Below, in pieces: positions 51,804 through 61,800 of a stretch of 64,000 bases of DNA. The translations under genes and the position numbers were made by a program. Below the pieces are notes generated by a model. It was not told the DNA's origin and ran no database searches. It was given only the letters and a program-made list of their open reading frames with translations. Source of the DNA: Sphingomonas sp. BK235 (GTDB taxonomy: Bacteria; Pseudomonadota; Alphaproteobacteria; Sphingomonadales; Sphingomonadaceae); NCBI RefSeq assembly GCF_004345855.1, contig NZ_SLXN01000004.1:248001-312000 (forward strand), given 5' to 3'. Numbering within the stretch: position 1 is the first letter of the stretch; the number at the start of each line of letters is the position of its first letter.

Positions 51804-52874
51804 TCAGCCCGCGCGGCGCTCCAGCGCGTGCGCGGCCTCGGTCATCAGCGTCGCGATGATGTCGGCGATCGGCTCTTCCTTGGTGACCATCCCGACCGAC
51901 TGGCCCGCCATCACGCTGCCATGCTCGATATCGCCGTCGATCACCGCGCGGCGCAGCGCGCCCGCCCAATAATGTTCGATCTGGAGCTGCGCCTCCGCCA
52001 TCGCGACGCGCCCCTCGTCGAGCGACTGCGCCACCTCGCGCTGCTTGGCGGTGAACAATTCCCCACCCGCGTTCTTGAGCGCGCGCACCGGGATCACCGG
52101 CAGCCGCGGGTCGAGCTGGACGCTCGCCACCGCGTCGCGCGCGCTGGCGCGGACGAACGCCTGCTTGAAGCGGGGATGCGCGATCGACTCGGTGGCGCAG
52201 ACGAAGCGGGTGCCGAGCTGGACCCCCGCCGCGCCCATGTCGAGATAGCCCGCGATCGCCTCGCCGCGCCCGATCCCGCCCGCGACGAACACGGGCACCT
52301 GCGCCGCGATCTCGGGCAGCATCTCCTGCGCCAGCACGCTGGTGGAGACCGGGCCGATATGCCCGCCCGCCTCCATCCCCTCGATCACCAGCGCGTCGAC
52401 GCCCGAGCGGATCAGCTTCTTCGCCAGCGCCAGCGTCGGCGCGAAGCAGATCGCGCGCGCGCCGCTCGCCTTGATCGCCTCGAGCGATCCCTTGGGCGGC
52501 AACCCGCCGGCGAGCACGACATGCCCGACGCCGTGGCGCGCGCACACCGCGATCAGCGCGTCCAGCGCGGGGTGCATGGTGATGAGATTGACGCCGAAGG
52601 GCTTGCTCGTCAGCGCCTTGGTCCCGGCGATCTCGGCGTCGAGCAGCTCGGGCGTCATCGCGCCGCACGCGATCACGCCGAAGCCGCCGGCGTTGGACAT
52701 CGCCGCGACGAGGTGGCGCTCGCTCACCCAGGACATCGCGCCCGCCATGATCGCCACCTCGCTGCCGAGGAAGGCGGCGCCGCGCGCCATCCGCCTTGCG
52801 AGGCGCGCCGCCCCGCTGGAGGACGCGTCGGCGGGCGAGGGGGCGAGGTCGGACGGGGCGAGCGTGTCGGTCAT
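51804..52874 (-). CDS. Nitronate monooxygenase/FabK-like FMN protein
   Basis: A 356-residue TIM-barrel flavoprotein of the NMO (2-nitropropane dioxygenase-like) family. Typical stretches are IMAGAMSWVSERHLVAAMSNAG near the start (split here by family loops), GGFGVIACGAM, FGVNLITMHP, EGMEAGGHIGPVST, the FMN phosphate-site VFVAGGIGRGEAIAGYL and GAAGVQLGTRFVCATES. Family members oxidise alkyl nitronates or act as FabK enoyl reductases; which applies here is unclear. It is followed upstream by a LysR gene 51 bases away on the same strand. Confidence 0.87.
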   Translation of the reverse strand: MTDTLAPSDLAPSPADASSSGAARLARRMARGAAFLGSEVAIMAGAMSWVSERHLVAAMSNAGGFGVIACGAMTPELLDAEIAGTKALTSKPFGVNLITMHPALDALIAVCARHGVGHVVLAGGLPPKGSLEAIKASGARAICFAPTLALAKKLIRSGVDALVIEGMEAGGHIGPVSTSVLAQEMLPEIAAQVPVFVAGGIGRGEAIAGYLDMGAAGVQLGTRFVCATESIAHPRFKQAFVRASARDAVASVQLDPRLPVIPVRALKNAGGELFTAKQREVAQSLDEGRVAMAEAQLQIEHYWAGALRRAVIDGDIEHGSVMAGQSVGMVTKEEPIADIIATLMTEAAHALERRAG

Positions 52875-52925
52875 GCCCTCACCTATCCAAGCCCCGCGCT
52901 CACGGCAATCGCGCAGGCGTGCCGC

Positions 52926-53855
52926 TCACACCTCCCCCATCCCCGGCGGTTCGGTGTCGTCGCGCCCGCACGTCACCAGCGCGTCGCGCAGCCAGGTCGC
53001 GGCGGGGCCGGGCGGGGCGTCGCGCCGCCAGATCGCGTGGAAGCGGTACAGACCGCCGGGATCGTCGGGCATCCGCAGCCGCTCCAGCGTGCCCGCGACG
53101 AGATCGGGGGCGATCAGCGGCAGCGGCATGTTGCCCCAGCCGATCCCCTCGCGCAGCAACTGGTGCTTGGCGCCGAGATCGGCGAGCCGCCACGTCCGCG
53201 GCGACTGGACCGCGAAGTCGCGCCCCTCGGTCAGCGGCGAGCGGTCGGTGAGGACGAGCTGGACATGATCGCGCGTCGCCCCCGGCGGGATCGGCGTCAG
53301 CCGCGCCAGCGGATGGTCGGGCGCGGCGACCGGCACCAGCGCGACATGCCCCGCCGCGATCGAGTCGAGCGCGTCGATCCCGCGCGCCTGCGGTCCCGAC
53401 AGGCCGATCACCGCGCGCCGGTCGAGCACCAGCGCCGCGACCGCGCCGAGCGCCTCGACGTGGAGCCGCAGCGTCACGGTGGGGAAACGGTCGGCGAACG
53501 CGCGCAGCACCTCGCCGAGCCGGCGCGCGGGCAGCATCACGTCGACCGCGACGTTCACCTCGGCCTCCAGCCCGTCGAGCAGCCCCTTCACCTTGGCCTT
53601 GAGCCCGTCGACCCCGCCCGCCACCGCGCGCGCCTCGGCCAGCACCGCCGCGCCCGCCTCGGTCAGCACCGGGCGGCGCGTGCCCTGCCGCTCGAACAGC
53701 CGGACGCCGAGCTGCGCCTCCAGATTGGCGATGCCGTAGCTGACCACCGACACCGCGCGGTGCAACCGCCGCCCCGCCGCCGCGAAGCTGCCCGCGTCCA
53801 CCACCGCGAGGAAGAGGCGCAACTGGTCGAACGAAGGGGTACCCGGTTCCGACAT
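52926..53855 (-). CDS. LysR-family transcriptional regulator
   Basis: A 309-residue LysR-type regulator. The N-terminal winged helix is clear: FDQLRLFLAVVDAGSFAAAGRR, VSYGIANLEAQLGVRLFERQ and LTEAGAAVLAEAR. The effector domain covers about 90-295. It diverges from the pirin gene over 114 bp, the usual LysR arrangement, and a palindrome (53893-53905) lies between them. Pirin is therefore a likely target; the effector is unknown. Confidence 0.93.
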   Translation of the reverse strand: MSEPGTPSFDQLRLFLAVVDAGSFAAAGRRLHRAVSVVSYGIANLEAQLGVRLFERQGTRRPVLTEAGAAVLAEARAVAGGVDGLKAKVKGLLDGLEAEVNVAVDVMLPARRLGEVLRAFADRFPTVTLRLHVEALGAVAALVLDRRAVIGLSGPQARGIDALDSIAAGHVALVPVAAPDHPLARLTPIPPGATRDHVQLVLTDRSPLTEGRDFAVQSPRTWRLADLGAKHQLLREGIGWGNMPLPLIAPDLVAGTLERLRMPDDPGGLYRFHAIWRRDAPPGPAATWLRDALVTCGRDDTEPPGMGEV

Positions 53856-53892
53856 TTCTATTTTCTCGAACGATCCGCGCGACTTTATATGA

Positions 53893-53905
53893 CTAACCGG
53901 GTTAG
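53893..53905. promoter_or_regulatory. Inverted repeat between LysR and pirin genes
   Basis: CTAACC-G-GGTTAG is a perfect 6-bp inverted repeat in the divergent promoter region, near an AT-rich TTTATATGA. It is a reasonable LysR binding site, but its T-N11-A form is not strict. Function inferred from position. Confidence 0.4.
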
Positions 53906-53969
53906 CCGTCGCTGCCTACATCGCTGTCCACACCCCGCGGCCCCGACCGGCGGGGACAGGAGACCCGAT

Positions 53970-54668
53970 ATGATCGACCTTCGCCCGTTCGCCACGCTCG
54001 GCGGTGCCCATCACGGCTGGCTCGACGCCAAGCATCATTTCTCCTTCGCCAATTATTACGACCCCGCGCGCACCCAATGGGGCAATCTGCGCGTGTGGAA
54101 CGACGACACGATCGCGCCGCACTCGGGCTTCCCGCCGCATCCGCATCGCGACATGGAGATCATCACCTATGTCCGCGAGGGCGCGATCACGCACCAGGAC
54201 AATCTGGGCAACAGCGGCCGCACCGAGGCCGGCGACGTCCAGGTGATGAGCGCGGGCACCGGCATCGCCCACGCCGAATATAATCGCGAGGACGTGGTCA
54301 CCCGGATCTTCCAGATCTGGATCCAGCCGACGCGCACCGGCGAGAAGCCGAGCTGGGGCGCGCGCCCCTTCCCCAAAGGCGACCGCGCGGGGCAGTTCGT
54401 GACGCTCGCCTCGGGCTATGCCGAGGACGCCGAGGCGTTGCCGATCCGCACCGACGCGCGCGTGGTCGCCGCGACGCTGAAGGCGGGCGAGAGCGCGGAC
54501 TATCCGCTGGGCCGCGCCCGCCGCGCCTATCTGGTGCCCGCCACGGGCGCGGTGGAGATCGACGGCGTGCGCGTCAACGCGCGCGACGGCGCCGCGATCA
54601 GCGACGAGGAGGTGATCCGCGTCACCGCGCTCGAGGACAGCGAGCTGGTGCTGGTCGACGCCGCCTGA
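53970..54668 (+). CDS. Pirin-family protein (bicupin)
   Basis: A 232-residue bicupin. The metal site is seen in PPHPHRDMEIITYV (two His and the Glu) and AGTGIAHAEYN; GAITHQDNLGN and GDVQVMSAGTG are the family core. Bacterial pirins such as YhhW oxidise quercetin or act as redox-sensitive binding proteins. An AGGAG precedes the start. It is transcribed away from LysR and is followed by a terminator shared with the methyltransferase gene. Confidence 0.92.
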   Translation: MIDLRPFATLGGAHHGWLDAKHHFSFANYYDPARTQWGNLRVWNDDTIAPHSGFPPHPHRDMEIITYVREGAITHQDNLGNSGRTEAGDVQVMSAGTGIAHAEYNREDVVTRIFQIWIQPTRTGEKPSWGARPFPKGDRAGQFVTLASGYAEDAEALPIRTDARVVAATLKAGESADYPLGRARRAYLVPATGAVEIDGVRVNARDGAAISDEEVIRVTALEDSELVLVDAA

Positions 54669-54687
54669 GCCGCGCGCCGCGACCGGT

Positions 54688-54720
54688 GGAGGGGCGTTCC
54701 CGCGCGCGGGGCGCCCCTCC
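54688..54720. terminator. Bidirectional hairpin between pirin and methyltransferase genes
   Basis: GGAGGGGCG and CGCCCCTCC form a perfect 9-bp stem with a 15-nt GC-rich loop between two convergent stop codons. It could end both transcripts. Confidence 0.55.
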
Positions 54721-54731
54721 GTCGGCTGTGC

Positions 54732-56171
54732 TCACAACAGCGAGCCCTGCCCGCCGCCGGGCTCGCGCGCGGCGCGGCGGAAGGCGGCGTCGGGGTCGGG
54801 ATAGGGCAGATCGGGGCGCCGTCCCGCGATCAGCTCCGCCACGGTGATGATCTGGAGCCGCGGATAGGTCCGGCCCGTCGCCGCGCTCGCCAGCCGCCCC
54901 ACCGCCGCCGCCTCGCGCACCATCGGCGCGCTGGGCGCGGCGCGCGTGACGAACACCGCCGCGGCGGCGCGCTCGCGCTCCATCGTCGCGTACAGCTCGC
55001 GGATCATCGCCACGCCGACCTGCTCGCCGCTCTTCACCGACACGATCGCGCGCTCGACGGTGCGCCCGTCGGGACGGAAATAGAGCAACCCGTCGATGCC
55101 GCCGTCCGCGCCTTTGCGGCGCCCGCCGTGCGGCATCGCGCCGATCAGGAACACCACCCACCATTGGAACTGGTAGCGGTCGCGCCGCGCCAGATCCTCC
55201 GCCGAGGCGAGGTCGCGCGGCGTCCCCTCCACCGTGAAGCGCGCCGCGGGGAAAGCGGCGTGGAGGCGCTTCTCGATCAGCGCGATGGCGAGATGGGTCA
55301 CGTCGATCCCGATCCAGCGCCGCGCCAGCTTCTCGGCGGCATGGACCGCGGTGCCGCAGCCGCAGAACGGGTCCAGCACCAGATCCCCCGGATGCGACGA
55401 GGCGGCGATGATCCGCTCCAGCAGCGCCACCGGCTTCTGCGTCGGATAGCCCAGTTTCTCGGCGGAGAAGGACTTGATGTTGGGCGAGTAGAGCGCGGGA
55501 TCGTCCCAGACGTCGTCGATCGGCTTGCCCAGGGGATTGCCGCCGCCGCCGCGCCGCGCATAGTCCGCGGCGTGCGCGACATATTGTTTGTTGAAGGTCC
55601 ACTCGCCCGCGGGATCGCGCACATAGTAGAAGATCGTGTCGTGGTTGCGCACCCAGTTGGTGGTGCGCGTCTTGAAGCCGCTGACCCAGCCCGAGCGCCA
55701 CACGATCTCGCGCCGGAACGCGCGCGGCGCGAACACGCCGTCGAGCAGCAGCTTCAGATAATGGCCCGCGGTGGGATCGCAGTGGAGATACAGGCTGCCG
55801 CTGGGCTTGAGCACGCGGCGCAGCTCGATCAGCCGGATCGTCATCATCGCCAGATAGGCGAGCATGTCATTCTCACCGAGGAAGCGCCGCAGCGCGTCGA
55901 GCAGCGCGAAGGCGACGGGATGCCCGCTGCGCGCAACCTGGTCGAAGGCGTCCGCGGCGGCGTCGTTCCAGTGCCAGCTGTCGTGAAAGGCCTCGACCTG
56001 CGCCGCGGCGCCGCTCCCATCCGGCGCGCGGAACAGGAGATTGTAGCTCGCGCTCGAGTTGAACGGCGGGTCGAGATAGACGAGGTCGACGCTGCCGTCC
56101 GCGATCTCGCGCCGGAGCACATCCAGATTGTCGCCATAGTAGAGGTGGTTCGCCGGTCGGTTCGTGCCCAT
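54732..56171 (-). CDS. DNA methyltransferase fused to nuclease-like domain
   Basis: A 479-residue protein. The N-terminal two thirds is an N6-adenine/N4-cytosine methyltransferase: catalytic motif IV DPPF at 34-37 and SAM motif I LDPFCGCGTA near 267, in the beta-class order, with GYPTQKPVALLERI between. From about 335 comes a second domain with KGADGGIDGLLYF and AIVSVKSGEQV, resembling Mrr/PD-(D/E)xK-like nuclease tails; the Lys at about 380 lies in VSVKSG, while the usual acidic residue of the E/DxK motif is Ser. A single chain that methylates and possibly cuts, or an orphan methyltransferase with an inactive tail. No separate restriction subunit is nearby. Confidence 0.87.
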   Translation of the reverse strand: MGTNRPANHLYYGDNLDVLRREIADGSVDLVYLDPPFNSSASYNLLFRAPDGSGAAAQVEAFHDSWHWNDAAADAFDQVARSGHPVAFALLDALRRFLGENDMLAYLAMMTIRLIELRRVLKPSGSLYLHCDPTAGHYLKLLLDGVFAPRAFRREIVWRSGWVSGFKTRTTNWVRNHDTIFYYVRDPAGEWTFNKQYVAHAADYARRGGGGNPLGKPIDDVWDDPALYSPNIKSFSAEKLGYPTQKPVALLERIIAASSHPGDLVLDPFCGCGTAVHAAEKLARRWIGIDVTHLAIALIEKRLHAAFPAARFTVEGTPRDLASAEDLARRDRYQFQWWVVFLIGAMPHGGRRKGADGGIDGLLYFRPDGRTVERAIVSVKSGEQVGVAMIRELYATMERERAAAAVFVTRAAPSAPMVREAAAVGRLASAATGRTYPRLQIITVAELIAGRRPDLPYPDPDAAFRRAAREPGGGQGSLL

Positions 56172-56371
56172 GCGCGCGAGCGGACGCGGTTGTCACGCCT
56201 GCGTCACGATCTGGTTGGTCCGGAACGGAGCGGCGCGCGCGATCGCGCCGGGACCAGGCTCCACAATGAACCATTTTGGCGATCTGCTGTTGCCGCATCA
56301 GGGTGCCGGTCGTTCGGTGCTGGCGGGAAAGCGCGCGCTCGCCTAGCCTTGCGGCGATATCGGGGGAATGG

Positions 56372-57286
56372 GTGGCCAGTTCGGGGATCGCGGTCAGCGC
56401 CGAGGCGCTGGTGAAACGCTTCGGCGACCGGCGCGTCGTCGACGGCATGGACCTGTCGGTGCCCGCGGGCGCGATCTACGGCGTGCTCGGCCCCAATGGC
56501 GCGGGCAAGACCACGACGCTGCGCATGCTGCTGGGGATCATCGAGCCCGACGCGGGGAGCCGCCGGCTGCTCGGCAGCGACTCGCCGCGCGAGGTCGGCG
56601 ACCGCGTCGGCTATCTGCCCGAGGAGCGCGGCCTGTATCCCTCGATGACGCCGCGCGAGGCGATCGCCTTCATGGGGGCGCTGCGCGGGCTCGACTGGCG
56701 CACCGGGCGCGCGCGCGCCGCCGAGCTGCTCGAGGCGGCCGGGCTGGGGCACGCGATCGACGGCAAGATCCGCAAGCTGTCCAAGGGGATGGCCCAGCTC
56801 GTCCAGTTGCTGGGCGCGGTGGTCCACCGCCCCGACCTGCTGGTGCTCGACGAACCCTTCTCGGGGCTCGACCCGGTCAACCAGGAGCGGCTCGAGGCGC
56901 TGATCCGCGCCGAGCGCGCGCGCGGCGCCACCGTGCTGTTCTCGACGCACGTGATGCAGCACGCGCAGCGCCTGTGCGACCGGCTGGCGATCATCGCGCG
57001 CGGCCAGCGCCGGTTCGAGGGGACCGTGGACGAGGCGCGCGCGCTGCTGCCGCAGCAGGTCCATTACGTGCCGCAGCGTGCCGACGCCGCGCTCGCCGCG
57101 CTGCTGCCGCCCGACGCGCGCGCCGCGGGCGCGGCGTGGCGGTTCGAGCTGCCGCGCGGCGGGATCGAAGCGGTGCTGACGCGGCTGATCGCGGCGGGGC
57201 ACGGCATCGCCGAGCTGTCGATCGAGCGCCCCGGGCTGCACGAGGCGTTCGTCCGCGTCGTCGGGGAAGAGGCGGCGCGCGCATGA
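56372..57286 (+). CDS. ABC transporter ATP-binding protein (NatA-like)
   Basis: A 304-residue ABC ATPase. Walker A GPNGAGKTT (40-48), Q-loop region, a signature with Lys in place of Gly (KLSKGMAQLVQL), Walker B LLVLDEPFSGLDPVN, and H-loop STHVMQHAQ. The C-terminal 80 residues are an extra domain seen in NatA-like exporters. I start at GTG 56372, just after GGGGGAA; the upstream in-frame residues are not ABC-like. The permease begins in its stop (ATGA). NatAB-like systems export Na+ or antibiotics; substrate unknown. Confidence 0.9.
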   Translation: MASSGIAVSAEALVKRFGDRRVVDGMDLSVPAGAIYGVLGPNGAGKTTTLRMLLGIIEPDAGSRRLLGSDSPREVGDRVGYLPEERGLYPSMTPREAIAFMGALRGLDWRTGRARAAELLEAAGLGHAIDGKIRKLSKGMAQLVQLLGAVVHRPDLLVLDEPFSGLDPVNQERLEALIRAERARGATVLFSTHVMQHAQRLCDRLAIIARGQRRFEGTVDEARALLPQQVHYVPQRADAALAALLPPDARAAGAAWRFELPRGGIEAVLTRLIAAGHGIAELSIERPGLHEAFVRVVGEEAARA

Positions 57287-58527
57287 ACCAGCTGCGCCGC
57301 CACCTGCGCCAGACGCTGACGATCGCGCGCCGCGACTTCGTCGCCACGGTCTTCACCCCGATCTTCCTGCTGTTCCTTTTCGCCCCGCTCATCATGGCGT
57401 CGTTCGGCGCGGTCGGCGGGATGGGCGCGGCGAGCGCGTCGGACAGTTCGGCGGCGCGCACCCGGCTGGTGGTGCTGCTGCCCGCCGCCGAGGCCCGCCG
57501 CGTGCTCGAGGCCGACGCGCGCTGGCGCCCGCTGCTGGCGGGCGACTCGCGCCAGCCGCGGCTGGAGGCGCGCGCGCCGACCGCCGACCCGGCGCGCGCC
57601 GCCGCTGCCGCGATCGCGGCGCGCGCGCACGCGGGCGAGGCGATGGACGTCGCCGCGGTGCTGTACGGCACGCTCGACCGCCCGATGGTGCTTTATGCCG
57701 CAGGCGAGCGCGGCGGCGCGCGCTATCTGGCGGGGCTGGCGCGCGACGCTGCGCTGGCGCTGCGCGCGCGCGACCCCGCGCCCGCGGCGGCGCGGCTGGT
57801 CGCGGTGCGCACCGACGCGCCGTCGCAGGGCGTGCGCAAGGCGACCGGCTTCTTCGCGGTGTTCGGCATCTTCTTCCTCACCTTGTTCCTCTCGGGCCAG
57901 GTCGCGGGGACGATGGCGGAGGAGCGCAACAACAAGGTGATCGAGGTGCTCGCCGCGGCGGTGCCGCTGGAGAGCGTGTTCCTGGGCAAGCTGGTCGGCA
58001 TGTTCGGCGTGGCGGTGCTGTTCGTCACCTTCTGGGGCGTGGTCATCAGCCAGCTCGGCGCGCTGCTGCCCGGCGACATGGGTGCGGCGCTGCGCTCGCT
58101 CGCGCCCGCGGTGGGGGGCGGCTGGTTCGCCATCCTATTCGGCTGCTATTTCACCATGGCCTATCTGCTGCTCGGCTCGGTGTTCCTGGGCGTGGGCGCG
58201 CAGGCGGCGACGATGCGCGAGATCCAGATGCTGTCGCTGCCGATCACGATCGTCCAGGTGGCGATGTTCGCCCTGTCCTCCGCCGCGGTGTCGCAGCCGG
58301 ACAGCTGGGTGGCGGTGCTGGCGGCGCTGTTCCCGCTGTCCTCGCCCTTCGCCATGGCGGGGCGCGCGGCGAGCGACGCGACGCTGTGGCCGCACGCGCT
58401 GGCGCTGGCGTGGCAGGCGCTGTGGGTGGCGGTGTTCATCACCGTCGGCGCGCGGCTGTTCCGCCGCGGCGTGCTCCAGTCGGGCAGCCCGCGGCCCGCG
58501 TGGAAGCGGCTGCTGCGGCGCGGCTGA
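57283..58527 (+). CDS. ABC-2-type permease (NatB-like)
   Basis: A 414-residue membrane component. N-terminal helix VATVFTPIFLLFLFAPLIMA, a large ~150-residue extracytoplasmic domain, then five to six hydrophobic helices starting with FFAVFGIFFLTLFLSGQVAG. The cytoplasmic EERNNKVIEVLAAAVPLESV is the characteristic coupling sequence of ABC-2 permeases (DUF3526/NatB). It pairs with the ATPase upstream through a four-base overlap. Probably a heterodimeric exporter. Confidence 0.9.
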   Translation: MNQLRRHLRQTLTIARRDFVATVFTPIFLLFLFAPLIMASFGAVGGMGAASASDSSAARTRLVVLLPAAEARRVLEADARWRPLLAGDSRQPRLEARAPTADPARAAAAAIAARAHAGEAMDVAAVLYGTLDRPMVLYAAGERGGARYLAGLARDAALALRARDPAPAAARLVAVRTDAPSQGVRKATGFFAVFGIFFLTLFLSGQVAGTMAEERNNKVIEVLAAAVPLESVFLGKLVGMFGVAVLFVTFWGVVISQLGALLPGDMGAALRSLAPAVGGGWFAILFGCYFTMAYLLLGSVFLGVGAQAATMREIQMLSLPITIVQVAMFALSSAAVSQPDSWVAVLAALFPLSSPFAMAGRAASDATLWPHALALAWQALWVAVFITVGARLFRRGVLQSGSPRPAWKRLLRRG

Positions 58528-58833
58528 GTCGCGGGCGCGGCGCGGCGCGGGCGAGCGGGGCCGGGTAGCTGTCGCGGCCGTCGCGCAGGCGCCGGCCACG
58601 TCCGGGGTTGAGGAGGCGCTATCGCGCTCCGACGGCGCGCGTGCCGGGGCGGGTTTGAGCGGCGCGATGCGGCATCGGCGCTGTCGCTTTTATGCAACGC
58701 CTCGCCGCCGTGTTGCGCTGCCAGACGAAAGCGCTTTCCGCTGTCATGTAAGAGACATAATCGGAGGTCATCGGCGCGCGCAACGACGACGAAATCCGTC
58801 GCGCACCAGGCTTCGCGCCAAAGGGGACAACCG
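58528..58833. other. Regulatory region upstream of the Oar-like receptor
   Basis: A 306-base stretch with no supported gene. It contains a LacI-type palindrome (58727-58738), a CATAAT at 58756-58761 that could be a -10 box, a GCAAC/GTTGC pair (58694-58716), and an AAAGGGG ribosome site before the receptor start. Confidence 0.5.
58727..58738. promoter_or_regulatory. LacI-type operator candidate
   Basis: GAAAGCGCTTTC is a perfect 12-bp palindrome with the central CG typical of LacI/GalR-family sites. It lies about 96 bp before the TonB receptor start, just upstream of a CATAAT (58756-58761) and overlapping the expected -35 position, so binding would block transcription. No LacI-type gene is in the window. 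Confidence 0.6.
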
Positions 58834-61800
58834 ATGCGAAACAACCTTCTCGTAGGCGCGGCGCTGGTCGCGCTCGTCGCGCCCGCCACCGCCATGGCGC
58901 AGGAAACCACCTCGACGATCCGCGGCACCGTCACCGCACAGGGCGCGCCGGTGGCGGGGGCGACGGTGACGATCACGCACGTTCCCTCCAACACCCGCAC
59001 CACCACCGCGACCAGCGCGGACGGCAGCTTCCAGCAGAATGGTCTGCGCGTCGGCGGCCCCTTCACGGTCGAGGTTACCAGCCCCCAGGGCAACACCACC
59101 GTCACCGACATCAGCACCATCGCGCAGCAGACGTTCGAGCTGCCGATCGATCTCGCCGGCGACGTCACCGGCGGCGACATCGTCGTGACGGCATCGTCGA
59201 TCCAGGGCGCGGGCACGATCAGCAGCGGCCTGCGCACGGTCCTCACGCAGGAGGACATCCGCAAGGTCGCCTCGGTCAACCGCGACATCCGCGACATCGA
59301 GCGGCGCGACCCGCTGGCGACGCTGGACCTCACCAACTCGCGCGCGGTGAGCTTCGGCGGCGTCAACCCGCGCTTCAACCGCTTCACCATCAACGGCGTG
59401 CAGGTCGGCGACAATTTCGGCCTCAACTCGGACGCCAACCCGACCGGCCGCGGCCCGGTCCCGTTCGACGCGATCAGCCAGGTCTCCGTCGCGGTGGCGC
59501 CGACCGACATCCGCCAGGGCAATTTCCAGGGCGGCGCGATCGATACCGTGCTGGCCTCCGGCTCGAACGAGTTCCACGGCACCGGCTTCTACTCGGAGAG
59601 CCGCGACGAGTGGCAGGGCAAGCGCATCAAGGACCAGCGCGTCGCGCTGCCCGACTATAATTCGAAGACCTACGGCGCGATGCTGTCCGGCCCGCTGATC
59701 GCGGACAAGCTGTTCTTCATGGTCGCGGCCGAGCGCAACACCGATCCGCGCCCGCTCTCGACCACCTCGATCTCGCAGATCCCGAACGCGACGCAGGCGC
59801 AGATCGACCAGATCTCGGCCATCGCGCGCGACACTTACGGCTACGAGCCCGGCGGCTTCCTGACGGTGAACAGCCAGAAGGACGAGAAGATCGTCGGCCG
59901 CATCGACTGGAACGTCACCGACGGCCATCGCCTGTCGCTGTCGTACATCAACGCCTATGAATCGAGCACCGTCGCGCAGGGGACGAGCACCAACGCCAAC
60001 ACCCCGGCGGTGGGCCTCGAGTCCAATTATTACCAGCGCAGCGTGCTGCTGCGCGCCGGCATCGCGCAGCTGAACTCGGAGTGGACGGACAATCTCTCCA
60101 CTGAGGCGCGCTTCCTCTACAAGAGCAACCGCGTCGGCCAGGACCCGCTGTTCGGCGCCAATTCGCCGCAATATACCGTCTGCACCGCACCGACCAGCGT
60201 CGTGTCGGGCACCAACACGACCACCAGCTGCGGCACCGGCGCCCCCACCGTCATCTTCGGCCCGGACATCAGCCGCCAGGCCAACCAGCTCTTCTTCGAC
60301 ACCTGGGGCGGCTCGCTCCAGGCGACCTACACCGCCGGCGCGCACACGGTGAAGATGCTGGCGGAGGTGAACGCCAACCGGACCTTCAACTACTTCCTCC
60401 AGCGCGCCACCGGCGCCTATTATTTCGACTCGATCGCCGACTTCCAGAACCGCTCGGCGTCGCAGTTCGATTATGCCAATGCCGTCTCGCTCAACACGAT
60501 CGACGTCGCGGCGGACTTTAAGTACCAGCAATATACGTTCGGCCTGCAGGACGAGTGGGACATCACCGATCGCCTGACGCTGACCTATGGCGCGCGCTAC
60601 GACCTGTACGCCATGCGCACCCCGGTCCCGCGCAGCGACGCCTTCTTCGGCCGCTACGGCTTCTACAACACCAAGACCTATAAGGGCCTGGACAATTTCC
60701 AGCCGCGGATCACCGCGTTGTGGAAGCCCATCACCGACCTCAACATCCGCGCCACGGCCGCGGTGTACGGCGGCGGATCGCCCGACATCTACCTGTCGAA
60801 CAGCTATTCCAACACCGGCGTGCTGTCGAACCGGGTGACCATCACCCGCGCCACCGCCGCGGCCGGCGCGGTGGCGGGCGCGCAGAACACCGCCACCTGC
60901 ACCGCGCCCTACACGGGCGCGAACGCGGGGGTCTGCACCGACGCGCTCAACGGCGTGAGCGCCAACGCCGTGCCCGGCAGCGTCAACTCGTTCCTGGCGA
61001 GCAACACGGCGAGCCTGGCCAACGCGCCCACCGCCGCGCTCGCGCCGGACTTCAAGCTGCCGTCGGTGACCAAGCTGACCGCCTCGGCCGACTACACGCT
61101 GTACGGCTTCCGCTTCGGGGCGACCTATCTCTACACCAAGACCAACCAGGCGGTGACCTTCACCGATCTGCGATCGCGCGTGATCGGTACCCTGCCTGAC
61201 GGGCGCCCGCGCTACGCCAGCGTCACCGGCGCAGCGGCAACGGACACCAACCAGGACATCCTGCTCGGCAACACCAGCAAGGGCCGGAGCCACATCTTCG
61301 TCCTGAACTTCGACAAGCGGACCGACTGGGGCCTGTCCTTCGGGGGCAGCTACACCTGGCAGGACGTCAAGGACGTGAGCCCCGCCTCCTCGTCGACCGC
61401 GACGTCGAACTACTTCAACGTCGCGATGTATGATCCGAACAATGCCACGCTCGGCATCTCGGCGGATCAGACCAAGTGGGCGTTCAAGTACAATCTCGGT
61501 TTCGACCACGCCTTCTTCGGCGACTATAAGACCACCTTCCAGCTGTTCGGAGAGACCCGCGCGGGCCGCCCGTTCAGCTACACGATGCAGAGCGCGGGCA
61601 GCGGCCGCTCGGCCGTGTTCGGCACCGTGGGCGGGCAGAACCTCGGCACCAACTCGGATCAGCGCTACCTGCTGTACGTGCCGACGAGCACCACCGACCC
61701 GCTCGTGTCCTACGACAGCCAGGACACCGCGACGGCGCTCGATGGCCTGATCAACGGGTCGAAGCTGAAGGACTATCGCGGCAAGGTGGCGGCGCGCAAC

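Noticed and set aside
51729..53969. Long upstream extension of the pirin reading frame
   Set aside because: The extension is antisense to the nitronate-monooxygenase-like and LysR genes. AGGAG and the family N-terminus place the start at 53970.
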